Assembly: GCA_947629665.1 (NCBI GenBank)
Contig: CANREJ010000012.1
Coordinates: forward strand, 1-44,067
DNA length: 44,067 nt
Source of the DNA: an uncultured Clostridia bacterium
GTDB taxonomy: Bacteria; Bacillota; Clostridia; Christensenellales; Borkfalkiaceae
Direction of reading: 5' to 3'
Shown here: in pieces, positions 7,230-19,600 of the stretch
Numbering within the stretch: position 1 is the first letter of the stretch
How the letters are laid out: the number at the start of each line of letters is the position of its first letter
Notes under the pieces: generated by a model
The model's input: only the letters and a program-made list of their open reading frames with translations
Database searches by the model: none
What the model was told of the DNA's origin: nothing
Made by a program: the position numbers and the translations under genes

Positions 7230-7570
7230 TTACTCTTTGTCATTTTGAGTGAGAGCGAAGCGGTAAGCGAAATAATCCCCCGGTGGATTGGTCGAGGTTC
7301 GATGAAATAGCAACAAAAATTCCCGTTTGACGAGTATAAAAGTAAGTCAAGAACCAACGTAATAAAGAAACCCGGATGCAACGTAACGTTGCTTGACCTG
7401 CGCTGACCTTTGTTAAGAACCAACGCAATAAAGAAACTTGGGTGCAGCGACACGCTGCAAGAAACCCAGGTCAAGCGTTACGCTTCCCGTTTGACCTGCG
7501 CTGACCTTCGTCAAGAACCAACGCCATTAAGAAACCCAGGTCAAGCGTTACGCTTGCGTTGCATGTTTCA
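7230..7570. repeat. degenerate array of palindrome-containing repeats
   Basis: The block GTYAAGAACCAACG occurs three times (about 7344, 7413 and 7510), each followed by a RAAGAAAC stretch and then a palindromic hairpin (7378-7392, 7444-7458, 7474-7485 and 7544-7555). TTGACCTGCGCTGACCTT occurs at 7393-7410 and 7491-7508. The first 90 bases contain GTCATTTTGAGTGAGAGCGAAGCG, a common type of bacterial intergenic repeat. No gene is visible. Spacing (about 66 and 98 bases) is irregular, so it is not a CRISPR array. Confidence 0.75.
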
Positions 7571-7726
7571 GTTGCACAAATTAACATTTTAGCCTCTTTG
7601 TTTCACATATAATTATTGTTTAAACGTCTATTAATTCAACCAATAATTACATTTTTACATTTTATGTTATTATTTAACTTTGTTTAATAAATATTTGCAA
7701 ACCTTCAACAAATTTTTGGCAAATTA
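7571..7726. other. AT-rich intergenic stretch, no gene seen
   Basis: Between the repeat array and the giant gene's promoter the sequence is very AT-rich, with poly-T and poly-A tracts (for example around 7640-7720) that could act as UP-like or bent DNA. No open frame with a ribosome binding site is present. Confidence 0.5.
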
Positions 7727-7754
7727 TTGACATTGGAAAAATTGGGTGTATAAT
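7727..7754 (+). promoter_or_regulatory. promoter of the giant surface-protein gene
   Basis: TTGACA (7727-7732), 16-bp spacer, TATAAT (7749-7754): consensus boxes. Transcription would start near 7761, so the in-frame ATG at 7760 cannot be the start codon; the ATG at 7820 with AAGGGGG upstream is used instead. Confidence 0.85.
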
Positions 7755-7819
7755 GAACTATGTATGAGTGTGTACGCGCGTATTATAATATGTTTCACGC
7801 GCACGCAAGGGGGAACTTT

Positions 7820-10624
7820 ATGTCAAAGAGTGCAAAGAATATAGTCATTGCAATATTAAGCGTATTAATGGCGGTGTGCCTCACATTGGGGCTAACGCTC
7901 TATTTCCGGCAATCGCCGGTAGCTTTGGCTTCGGCAGACCCGTCGGCACAAACCGTAATAACCACAGAGGATGATTTTACCTATTCGACGGTAAACGGCT
8001 ACACGGTAATAACGGGCCTTACAGATACTTTTAAGGGGACTTATAACTCCGGACCGGATACTTATAACGTCTGCCTGGAAATTCCGGAAACACTTAAAAA
8101 TCCCCACGGCGCAATCCCTGCAAACACAAAGGTGGACTACGTTCAAGACGGCGCTTTTAATGGCAGTTATAAAGAAAATAGCGGAAAAATCACATTCCGC
8201 ATAACCGACGTCCACACCCCGGAGTCGGTTTATTGGCAGTCCAAATCCACCAAAAACGAAGGATATTTCGACCTCGCCAACTATGATGATACGCCGTTTT
8301 TAAGCAATACGGTTGTAGAAAACTCCTTGGACAAAAATTACATAACCTGGGTAAAAATGCTCGGCGCAAATGACGGCAACACCGCCACTGTTTACAACAT
8401 AGCGGAGAACTTGCCTGCAAACTTTATTGTGCCTTCCCCCATGTGGTACGATAATGACAACGACGGCAAAATGGACTCAGACGAGCTTTTTGCCAACGTT
8501 GAGTTGTTGGTTGACGAAACTGTAACAAGCCAAAACAGTCCCAACTTTAAAAACATGGTTATATCTTCGGGAGTAACCCGCTTTTTCAGCCCTTTGGCAA
8601 AGGATAAAAGAATTAAGCTGGAAGATACTTTCCGTTCATCGGACGGTAATGCGGCAAATCTCACAGGTATGCACTTTGCAACGGGCAGAACCACCGTTTT
8701 ATCAATCTACGGCTTGGCGTTCCAACGCTTCACAAATTTAAAAACCATAACCTTATCCGCAGGCGTTCTGCTTGCGGACGGCGTTCGTGCTTTCCAGGGC
8801 GACACGGGAGTAGAGCAACTTACAATTGCCAAGGAAAACAACTCCAACGTTCCCTCATTCTATGTTGAGGGCGATAACGGTGCAATCTACACCGACGATT
8901 ACCGTTATGATTATTACGACACGGCGGGCTATCGCAAATATCTCGTTTGGGATTATGCAACCCGCTACGGCTATAAACTCGGCGACGACGCTTTTTGGAA
9001 CAATACGGAAAATTGGTACGGCTCAAAACCTGACGTAAGCGCTCCTTCAACCGTGTCTCTTGCCTCTAACACAGAACCTTCCCCCGACAGCGGCATAGCC
9101 ACAATTGCCATAAACGACATAGCAATAAGTGATGCAGATGCTGTTCTATGGTTTGACGAACTAAATAACCAAAAAGCGATAGGGCAACTTTCGTCAAAAA
9201 ATGGAATAGTTCTGTTAAATTATGAAATAGAATTGGGTAAGTTATCTTCCACTCCAAAATATGAAGGACATTCTGGTTATAAGATTGATAGTGGTACTAA
9301 CAGAATTACCCTTACGGTTAATACAGATATAGAGTTATATGCTGTTGCATATGGTGATACTTTTAAATTGAATTCAACAGGTACTACACTCGGCAATGTT
9401 GATTCAACAAATCCTAATATTTATGTGTTTACTTCTGGTACAGAACCTTATGTTTTAAAAGCGGGTAGTTATAATATTGAAAGAGGAGATTCAAACTCTC
9501 GATTAATTGCTCTCCTTGTAAAAATACACAGCAAAGACGGCATAACCGCCGACCCTTCAAGCGTTAAAATAAACAAGGGAAAAACGGCAGAAATAACCGT
9601 AACCGCAACAGGTACGGCGGCAACAGAGCTTGGTACTATCCCAGAGCAAGTAGAGGCGCTTGAAATTGAAGGTGCCGAACATGTTAGTATAAAAAAAGCA
9701 TATCATACCGAGTCAAAATCCTATACTGTAACCTTAACGGCAAATACAGTCGGCAAAGATACGCTTGCAATAACTTTGACCACTGATGGCGGTACGGCAA
9801 GATCACCGTATACAACACAAGTGGAAGTAGAGGTGGTAGACCCCGACGTTCCCACCGCGCTCCGTTTGAACAGAACAAGAACAGTCATAGAAAAGGGCCG
9901 GGCAACCGAATTTACTGCGGAACTTGTGTTCGGCAATTCTACTACCGTACCCGCAAATCTTTTGGAAATGCTTGGAAATGTAGAGTGGAAGATTGAAGAT
10001 GGAAGCGCAGAAACAAAAAATTGGCTCTCCCCCAATAAAGGCAGAGTTACGGTTTTAACGGCGGCCGAAAAAGGTTCCTACACATTAACGGCAACCTATA
10101 ATGATTTAACCGCGACATGCGAAGTAAACGTAGTTGATGGCGTTGACCGTGTGTTATCCGTATCCGATTACCCTCAGCCCCAATTTACCGTACACGACCA
10201 ATTTGTGGCGTATCAAAAGCTCATCTATGTTCCCCCTCAATTAAAGGGCGCAGACGGCGAACTCTTAACTGAATTTACATTCGACTATGCCGCAACTACC
10301 ATAATAGGCAACTCCTCGTTCACGGCAACAAATATACAGGTTATCATTATTCCCGACAGAATTGCCGAAATCGAGGAATATGCCTTCCGTTACTCAAACG
10401 CGCTCCGCGTTGTATACTTGCCTTCCAACGCCACCTACGGCAACGCGGTATTCGGCGAATATAAAGATTTTGTTCCCGGTCATGCGGGAAGTGAAATAAC
10501 GGACGTTGACGTTTCCAAAAAAACGGATAATGATTATTATTTCCGCACGGGCTATAAAAATCTTGACTTTTTGCTTATAGCTTCTTCCCGTCAGTCGTAT
10601 GACGCGCTCCTCGGCGCCGGATAG
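7820..10624 (+). CDS. giant exported LRR/Ig/MBG surface protein, N-terminal part up to in-frame TAG
   Basis: Start at 7820: AAGGGGG lies 6 bases upstream. The first 38 residues are a signal peptide (basic start, hydrophobic core AILSVLMAVCLTLGLTL, cleavage near ALASA). The following 900 residues hold BspA-like leucine-rich pieces (about nt 8550-8840 and again 10300-10430, with IEEYAFRYSNALRVVYLPSN) and two Ig-like segments (about 9530-9830 and 9850-10150). It ends at TAG 10622-10624. The next ORF continues in the same frame with no spacer, so this is most likely the N-terminal fifth of a single protein of about 4,200 residues rather than a complete gene. A 934-aa product would be secreted but lack the C-terminal membrane anchor. 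Nucleotides 9126-9525 differ in composition from the rest. Confidence 0.8.
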   Translation: MSKSAKNIVIAILSVLMAVCLTLGLTLYFRQSPVALASADPSAQTVITTEDDFTYSTVNGYTVITGLTDTFKGTYNSGPDTYNVCLEIPETLKNPHGAIPANTKVDYVQDGAFNGSYKENSGKITFRITDVHTPESVYWQSKSTKNEGYFDLANYDDTPFLSNTVVENSLDKNYITWVKMLGANDGNTATVYNIAENLPANFIVPSPMWYDNDNDGKMDSDELFANVELLVDETVTSQNSPNFKNMVISSGVTRFFSPLAKDKRIKLEDTFRSSDGNAANLTGMHFATGRTTVLSIYGLAFQRFTNLKTITLSAGVLLADGVRAFQGDTGVEQLTIAKENNSNVPSFYVEGDNGAIYTDDYRYDYYDTAGYRKYLVWDYATRYGYKLGDDAFWNNTENWYGSKPDVSAPSTVSLASNTEPSPDSGIATIAINDIAISDADAVLWFDELNNQKAIGQLSSKNGIVLLNYEIELGKLSSTPKYEGHSGYKIDSGTNRITLTVNTDIELYAVAYGDTFKLNSTGTTLGNVDSTNPNIYVFTSGTEPYVLKAGSYNIERGDSNSRLIALLVKIHSKDGITADPSSVKINKGKTAEITVTATGTAATELGTIPEQVEALEIEGAEHVSIKKAYHTESKSYTVTLTANTVGKDTLAITLTTDGGTARSPYTTQVEVEVVDPDVPTALRLNRTRTVIEKGRATEFTAELVFGNSTTVPANLLEMLGNVEWKIEDGSAETKNWLSPNKGRVTVLTAAEKGSYTLTATYNDLTATCEVNVVDGVDRVLSVSDYPQPQFTVHDQFVAYQKLIYVPPQLKGADGELLTEFTFDYAATTIIGNSSFTATNIQVIIIPDRIAEIEEYAFRYSNALRVVYLPSNATYGNAVFGEYKDFVPGHAGSEITDVDVSKKTDNDYYFRTGYKNLDFLLIASSRQSYDALLGAG
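9126..9525 (+). other. AT-rich, compositionally distinct patch in the giant gene
   Basis: By hand count, 9181-9480 has 95 G/C in 300 bases (about 32%), against about 50% in the flanking line at 8941-9000. Codons end mainly in A/T (GGT, ACT, AAT, TAT) instead of the usual GGC, AAC and TAC. The frame stays open. Confidence 0.7.
10622..10624 (+). other. in-frame amber codon splitting the giant gene
   Basis: TAG sits between LLGAG and MFNSAQ, with the same frame open for 954 codons before and 3,270 codons after. There is no good Shine-Dalgarno before the ATG at 10625. A single C-to-T change from CAG (Gln) would create it. Confidence 0.85.
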
Positions 10625-13600
10625 ATGTTCAACAGCGCGCAGACTGATTTCAGCAGTGCGTTGAAAGAGGCGGGAATAACAGGTATTCAGTACGATTATC
10701 GTGCCATGCTCACCTACGAGGTGGAAATTGTTTTGCAAACCGCCGAAGGCAACAATTCCATAACCGTACTCTACAACCAAATGTACTACAACACAACAAA
10801 CAATAACTATTATCTTTATTATAAGGACGGTTTGGACTATAAGCACGATAAAACGTGGACTGAGCTTGTAGGCACCGGCCCCGTTTATTACGGTAAAGTT
10901 CAAATAACCGAAGACAATATCAAAGATTTTATAACGGGCAATTTAAGCAGTGTTGATTATTATGTTGACAACAACAATTCTATCGGTGTATTCACAAACA
11001 CCGATACAGATATTATCGATAGCTGGTTGACATCCGAATCGCCGCGTGATATTACAGACCCCAACAAGGGTTTAGATATAGGTAAAGAAGAAGATAAAGC
11101 TAAATGGTTTACGTTTAACTATAACCCCAACACAAACCGTTTGCCCGCTTCCATAACCCTTGTAACGAAGAATGAAGGCGGTCAAATCAACTCCACGGAC
11201 GTGGCAATGCCCACCTTCCAGCCCATAGGCGAGCAGGTTCCCGACGGTGAAAAGGAATACCCCGAAATAACCGTTATGTTCGACTTTGCGGGCTATCCTT
11301 ACTCGCGTATATTCGAGGGCTACGACGCCAACCGCATGACCGCAGACTATACCTATACCGGTATTGGCGGACATGATGTAAACGGCGGCAAGAATAAATC
11401 CACCGAAAAATCTACCGCCCCCTACGACGCAGGCACATATACAATCACTTTAAAGGTAAATGGCGGGCTCCATTGGTCGGGCACCTACAACGGCTTGCCC
11501 ATAGCGGAAAACACCTCGTCCGGCGCAGTTGCTACCGCGGCGGCAGATTCCGAAAGTTATACTTTTATCCTCAACATACAAAAGCGCGAAGTTCCCGTTC
11601 CGGGCAACCAACAGGTACTCTACACCGAAGCTACGGGCGCGGAAGTCAATGTTTTTGAAAACAACGCCTACTACAAAGTCGTTAAATATTCCCAAATGAT
11701 CAAAGAAAGCGAGCAGATAGGCGACATGGGCGTCCTTGACGCAAGTGGCAAAATCCATCCCTATCAAAGGGGTTCCTATTGGGTTGCCTTGGAGCTTGTT
11801 GACGACTACAACCTGCAATGGGTTGCGCAGGGCAACGCCGTTGTTACTGAAAGCAACGAAGAGTATTTTAAAGCGATAGGCGAAAACATAGAAACAAAGA
11901 ATACGAAAGACAAATTTGTAACTTGCATGCTTGTAATTTCCGACGAGCCTCAAATCGAGATGCCCAGCTGGACTACCGACAATAGCATAGGTCATGCCTA
12001 TGAGTCTACTTTCACGGCGGAATACCGCTTGCAGGGTTATGATTTTATCGATATTTTCTATGGCTATCAAAGCAACAGCATGCGCGCGGAAATTACGGCA
12101 TATACCCCTGCCGGCGGCAAAGCGGCAACGGCATTGCCCAACTCCATACTCAATGCGGGCAAATATACTGTAATATTCCGGCCTGCTCCCGGCTATTCCT
12201 GGGCGGAAGGAACTTCCGGTTGCGGCCAGGAAATGACCGAAAAAGACCAGCAACTTATTGTAACCGTAAATATCACACAAAAGATACTTGAAACTCCCCG
12301 TCAGCAAACACAATTCATAACGGAAGGGAAAGATATTGAATTTGTTCCGGCTTCGGATAATACCTGGACGGTTGTAGGCTACGGCGCAAAAGACGCTGAA
12401 ATCAGTAGCGGCGAAACCACAACTTTACCTAAAAATGCCGAAGGCAAGTACGAAGCGGGCACATATCAGGTTAAGGTGCAGCTTACCAATTCACAGAACT
12501 ACGCATGGCGCACTCCTATGGAGGCGGGTTCCGAATTTGCGATAACCGAGCTTATTGTCCGCGACATTAACTCCCTAACAATCGAAGTTCCCACCAATAA
12601 GGAGGGTACCAAAGCCACATACACGGGCAGCGATTTGCCTTCTGCAAATTATATTGATTACGACACGTCTTTAAAGCGCGCCGTTTCCGAATTTACTTAT
12701 GATACTTATAACGCCGGCGCTTACGGTACGGAAACGGCCACGGCTAATCCCGCCACGATAAAAGATGCCGGCAATTATCAAATTACATTCACATTGCCCG
12801 GTCCCGTTTCCGGTCAGTCTTACAAATGGTCGGATGAAAAGGGCGGAGATACCCGCACGGTTGAGTTGACTGTTGAAAAGCAGGAAATAACCAACGTCCG
12901 CGCAAACGCCACCATAGATGTTAAACTTAACAACGGCGTGGCGTGTTTGCCCAACGGCTATCTCAACCCCGAATTATACACCGTTACATATGCGCATAAC
13001 GGAGAAGAAATCGGCACGCCGAACGAAGAGGGCGTCTACACCGTAACCCTTGAATTGACTTCGGCGGCTTACCGCAACTACTATTTCAGCGGCACAACCA
13101 GGAGTATAGAGGGCAAATATTATCCCGCTAAAATAACCTTAACATTAAATGTTGGGCTTACAAGCGTTACTGCGCCTTCTTCAAAAATTGGCGATTACAC
13201 CTACGACGGCACTTCGCACACCTTTGACGATGCGCTCAATATTCCCACAGAGAGCCAGGAATTTATTGTTAGCAAGACATATAGCACTGTAACCTATCAC
13301 AAGTTCGGCGCAACGGAAACCGAAACGCCCACCCAAATTCTAAATGCGGGCGTGTATGAGTTTACGTTCAAGCTCACAAGTACTGACTACGCCTGGAACA
13401 TTGCCACGGACAATACTTCCGCCAAGGTCAATGAGGATGGCAACCTTGTTGTTACAATTACCGTCAACCAAGCCGAGCTTGAAATAGAGCTTACTGCGCG
13501 GGGAAAGCCCTACGACGGCACCAATACCGTCAAAGTAACGGGCAACATAACCGGCGAGCTTTATAGTGTGGACGGTGTAAAAGACGTTGTTACCGTGGGT

Positions 13601-16600
13601 GCAATTACTGCGCACTTTGAGGATGCCAACGCAGGCGAGAATAAGACCGTAAACGTTGACCCCATAACCCTCGGCGGCGACAAGGCCTACAATTACACGG
13701 CAATTTATTCCGAAACCCTCACTGCAACTATTTCCGCGCTCGATATTGAAATCACGTGGGAGAATGTAGAAAACCTTGTTTACAATGGGGAAGACCAGGT
13801 TCCTACGCCCAAACTTCCCACCACGGGTATTCCTTCGGTTGACAACACTTCCGATAAGTTATCCGTTTCGGCGAACGTAACGGGAGCACATAAAGATGCA
13901 GGCACGGGATACACTGCAACGGCAGAGCTCGGCGGAACCGCCGCGAAGAACTACAATATCACCGGCAGTGGCACTCAAACCTATGCAATAAAGCAGGCAA
14001 CCATAACTTTGCCCACTCCTGATAGCGTAACTTATAACGGCACCGAGCAGAAAGCTACTGCACTTAATACTTTACAGGGCGCAAATGAAACACTTACACT
14101 CGGCACGGATTACACGGTAAACTATGCGGCAGAAGGTTATAGCGGCACAACTGCCACCAATGCAGGCGAATACACCGTAACCGTTACGCTTACCTCTGAA
14201 AATGCGCACAAAAACTACACCATAGGAAGCGGCGCAACCGTGAAGTTCATTATTGCCAAGGCAAAAATCACTTTTGATAAGTCGACGGTAAGCCTTACCA
14301 AAGAGAAAACCTATGACGGGAATACTTCCGTAACGGGCGTCAGTGCAGACGGCAATGAAATCGGCATTTCGGGCGTCAATTCCGAACAGGTAAAGGGCAA
14401 GTATACCGCGGTATATAACAGTAAAGATGTTAATTCAGCAAATACAATAACCGTAAAATTAACATTGCAGAACGCCGCCAACTATGAGTTTAGCGAAAGT
14501 TCGGACAGTAGTTATACGCTTAATGAGGACGGCTCCATAACCTGGACAATAAACGGCGTTAAAATAACGCCCAAAACCTTGGACGTTGCATTTGATTCTG
14601 ACAGTCTTACGCAGACCTACAAGGGTTCCGCGCTTACTCCCACGGCAACCGCAACCGGCGTAAACGGAGAAAAGGTCATTCTTGACATAACTTTGTCTGG
14701 CGGCGCAGGTTACACAGGCACGCTCACAGGTACGCAAGCAATCAACGCCGGCACCTATGGGGCAACGGCAACAATTAACGCCGCTTTAAGTGCGGAAAAC
14801 GCTTCAACCAACTACACGCTTAACTCCGCCACCACGACCGAAACCTTCACAATTGCCAAGGCCGATTTGACCGTTGCTGTTTCGGATAACTCAAAAACCT
14901 ACAACGGTGAAAATCAATACGCAACCGTAACCGTTACCGGAGTAAACGGTAACCTCGCTGTAAACAGCGATTACACCGTAACCTATACAGGCAGAGTTAC
15001 GAAAGGCACAACGCCCGTAAACGCTGACACATACGACGTAACCGTTGCACTTATCGGCACGGCTAACCAGAACTATAAGCTCGGCGGTACCACGACCAAA
15101 ACCTTCACAATTGCCAAGGCCGATTTGACGGTAAGCGTTAATAGCGTTGATAGGGTTTATAACGACTCAACCGATTATGCTTCAAGCTATATTTTGGAAT
15201 GTGCCGTTTCGGCAGAACAGGCCGATGCTTCAATTAAAGTATACGGTATAGCCATAAATGCGGGCACTTATAAGTATGTATTGTCCAATGAAAGCGGCAC
15301 AGGTTATACGCCTCTTGTAGTTTCTCTCGGCGATAAAAAAGGAGCCTTCGACCCTGATAACTATCAACTTAAATTGGGTGCTTACGTACAGTTCACGGTT
15401 GCTCGCGCTACCATAACGGAAATTGAGTGGCTCGTGGATGAAGCTGAATTGTTACACAGATACACCTATGACGGCATCGAACACACCGTTAAAGCCAAAG
15501 GTATAGCGGGCTCGGCTCCCGACGTTGAACTCACTGTGTTAGACAGCAAATATAAGGACGTTAAGGCCGAAGGCTACAAATTCACGGCAAAGTTACCCGA
15601 TGGCCAAACCAATTATAAATTTGTCGATGGGTTCGATACAACCATTACGGTAAATGTACAGCCTAAGGAAATAACCGTAAACATAACGGCCGAAAAAGAT
15701 TACGATAACACCACAAAGATAGGCAAATATACATGGTCATTGAACGATATTTGTGATGGCGACAAGGAGCAAGTTTCTGTTGGATCGGTAGAGGGTAACT
15801 ATACAGATAAAACGGCAGGTGAGCGCAAAACCCTCAATATCACAAAGGTAACCCTTACAGGAGATCGCGCCCATAACTACACGGTTGAACCTTTCACGGA
15901 GACCGCAGGGAATAGCACTATTAACCAAGCCAGGGTTACCGTAAAAGGCACGCTTGATTTGTCAAGGCTGAGCGCCGATTTGCAGAAAGAACTTGCAGAG
16001 TATCTCACCTACAATAACAAGGTAAAAACGATTGCCATAACCAACTCGCCTCTTTCCCAGGTTCCCAAGGTGGATAAAGACAACAATGAAATAAAAGGAG
16101 AGTATCTTGATGAAAACGGCGGCGTAGGTATGGGAGGTTCGGCACCTTACTTCTATCTGCCCTTGACAAGTCTTACAGCGTACGGTTTAACAATATCCAA
16201 CTTCTACGGTATTGACTATGTCGGCAACGAATCCGACGGCGCAATAATCACCTTCATGTTTGCAACCCATTCAACAGGCGCAGGTGATTATTCCAAGTCG
16301 AAGAGTAACCTGTATATAGAAGCTAATATCGCAGGACGTACCCCTGAACAAATAGCCGCAAAATCAAATTACAGCGGCACCTCAACGGGAACGCAATCGC
16401 ATGGTTGGGAAGAGGGCAGTTGGCGTTATGCGGATTTCAGCGGCTTGAACGAAGCCCAAATAACAATTTCAAAGTTAGCTGTTTCACTTGATTGGGCGCA
16501 CAATATAAGCGGAGCAACCGATATAGTGGATAAAGACACTCACGAATATAAAGGCACAGACTATTCTGGCGAATATAAGGCTTCCTTTGTATCAGGTGAT

Positions 16601-19600
16601 GGTCATATAATCGATTTTGGCGACTACGGCACATATGAAATTAAAAAGGGTAGCGTAACGGTTAAAGAAATTAAGGACGTCGGGACATACATTATCACGG
16701 CGAAACCCGATTCAACCAAACTTCACAATCATGATGTAACGGGTAATTTAACGCTTACCGTCATTATAGAGCCCTACACCGTAAAGCAGGCAGATATTCA
16801 AAACTCAATTGCCGAAGGTTGGATAAATAAGGCGTCAAACCTTTTGCTCGCAAGCGGTAAGTACGATATTGGCGAAGCGGGAAGTCCCAATATGGTTAAC
16901 GCAAACAATGCGTTTGCTTGGCATAGAGCCGGAACTGATGCGGAAGTAGTACTCAATGAAACCAATTTTACATCGTCGTTGGGTAACAGCAGTAACAAAA
17001 TGTTTAATGTGGAGGCGGGCAGCTATACAAATAATAAGCAAAAGTCAAGCGGCGCAGGTTATCAAAAGAGCTATACCGCAACCGTAAATCTTGTCCTTAC
17101 AGACAGCACTAATTATCGCTGGGATTCCGCGGGTTACACAATAGCTAATCAAACGGTAGCAGTTAGTGGCGATAAACTTGTGGTAACAAAGCAGTGGTAC
17201 CTTGTTGAGGGCAACAGCACAAAAACTGACTTGCAAGTAAACGGTTCAACTGGTTATACTTGGGAGTTCGGTGAAGCTGTTAACATTTCAGAGCCTGAAC
17301 TTATGCATGAACGTGCAAAGGCAAGCTATAAATTGGAGTATAGAGGCCCCGTTACCGCCGCAACCACAGTTTGGAACATTTCGTTCAACAGTTCGGTGAA
17401 TGAATTATCCGCATATCTCAACTCGTCAACGCCTGTGGGCACATATTACCTTACGCTCACCATAGAAGAGTATGATGACGGCGATAAACAATATCCCAAA
17501 ACCGATATTATTTACATAATAACTGTTACCCCCAAAGATATTTCGGAAACCGTGAATATCAACGGGAACTATGAATATGACGGCACCGTTAAATTGCCCG
17601 TAGATCACTTCGATGAAATATTCAAGTTGGCTCCTACGGTAACACGCCAAGGCATTTGGGCTGGCTTGGCTTATGACGCTTATTTCAAGGGTCCCGAAGC
17701 AAGCGATATAACTTTTGCGCCTGCACCCAATAATAGTGCAGACAAGACAACGTTGCAGTACTACACTCAGGAAGAGTTGGTTCATATAAACGGCGCACCC
17801 ATAAATGTTCGCCTCACCGAACAAGAAATAGATGGGAAAATTCAATATGTAGAAGTCCCCTACAACATGTACTATAAGTTCACGGCGGCAAACTACGAGG
17901 CTTACTACGGCGAATTTAAAGTAACGGTTACAAGGAAGGTTATTGCCCCTAAGCTACAATCAACTGACGACAGAGTGCAGGTGGACAACGTCAATGGCAA
18001 TGTAACCTGGGCTTACGGCACCGAAGTTACGAGAGACATACTTAATTTAACCTTTGGGATAGATGGCAACCCTTCCATAGTAATGCGCTATAAACTATAT
18101 CTCCAAAGCGATACAAATTTTACAACGTTAATGGGCGAGGGTGTAACGAATGGCGAGTTCAGGTTGCCTACAACAGCCGGCGTTTATACCTGGATATTTA
18201 CCTTTGATAATTGGAACGATAGCGGCAATCAAAACAACAACTATACCCTTGACGGCGCCAACGGAACCTTTGACGAAACGATAGATGGCAAAACGTATAG
18301 TAAGCCGTACTATAAGATTACGCTCACCATTAACCGTGCGAATGCAACAGTGTCGGTTTCAAACACCTCAAAAACTTACAGCGGTAGCAATCAATTCGCA
18401 ACCGTAACCGTTAAGGGAGTAAGCGGTAACCTCGTCAATAGCGATTACACCGTAACGTATTTGGATAGCGCAAACACGGCCGTGAGCCCTAAAAATGTAG
18501 GGGTATATAAAGTTCAGGTTAACCTTAAAGGTTTGGCGGCCACAAACTATAATATCATAGGTTACGATACGCCTGAGGAATTTGAGATAACTCCCGCAAA
18601 AGTAACCGTGCAGTATACAGGCGTTACATCTTTCGTTTACAACGGCGATGATTGGTGGAAAGAAATATCTTCCAAGTTTGAGGCAAATGTTATCAATTCA
18701 GCTGCGGGTCTGCCTGAAATAACCTATACTGTGCTCTATAACGGCGCTCCCGTTCAAAACAATGAAATTATAGAGGTTGGCACGTACTCAATAACCGCAA
18801 GCATTGCCGATAGTAACTATGAATTAAATCTTGCAAACGGCAATGAAATTGTAACAATCAGCATAACGGGCAACGTTATTGAACGCATAGAGTGGATAGG
18901 CGATACAACGCACACCTATAACGGTAGCAACTTTACCAAACCTGCGGCGGTTGCAATTCTCGTCAGCGGTGCAAGGGAAGAGCTTACTGTAAACGGAAAG
19001 GTCGGCAGTGCGGTAGGTAGCTATGAATTTAGCGTTGTTAAAACCGCCGACTATATCTTCGGCGACGGACTGCAACTTTCCTTCACGGTAACCGTTAAAC
19101 CCGCGCAGGTAAGCATAGCCAAGGCGGTATTCAGGGAAGTATATACCGGCAAAGCGCATGCGCCCGAAATAACCCTTAAATGGGACGATGACAATTTGGA
19201 TAAGAGTTATTATACCGTAAGCGGCCCCGCAAACGCCGTTAACGCAGGCACATACAGATATACGGTTAAACTTACCAACAGCAACTTTACGTTCGCATTC
19301 GGGAATAATACAACAACCGCCACGCTGTATATATCGGCGGCAAGGGTAAATATCGCCCAAACGGAATATACCGAAGTATACAGCGGCGAAGCCAAGACAT
19401 TGCCTCAGCTCGGTTTAAGTTGGAGCGGCGGTGCGCTTACGTCCAATGACTACACAATAAGAGGCACGCAGGCGATAAACGCAGGCACGTATACCTACAC
19501 GGTAACGCTCAAATCCAAGAACTTCACGTTTGCAGGCGGCAACAGCGCAAAAGTAACAATTGTAATAACCAAGCTCGGCGTTCAAAAGCCGGCAGAGTCA

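Noticed and set aside
7230-7570. Possible CRISPR array
   Set aside because: The repeats are degenerate and unevenly spaced (about 66 and 98 bases), the spacers are themselves similar, and no cas genes are nearby.
7760-7819. Upstream start (ATG 7760) for the giant protein
   Set aside because: It coincides with the expected transcription start of a consensus promoter; ATG 7820 has AAGGGGG and begins a clean signal peptide.
10622-10624. Genome-wide reassignment of TAG to a sense codon
   Set aside because: Long conserved genes (mfd, pheT, pheS, hom, prs and others) contain no in-frame TAG, and TAG ends tadA and DUF4364 at family-typical lengths.
11450-12313. 287-codon antisense ORF in the giant gene
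   Set aside because: It is a shadow of repeat-rich coding sequence, with no ribosome binding site or recognisable domain.
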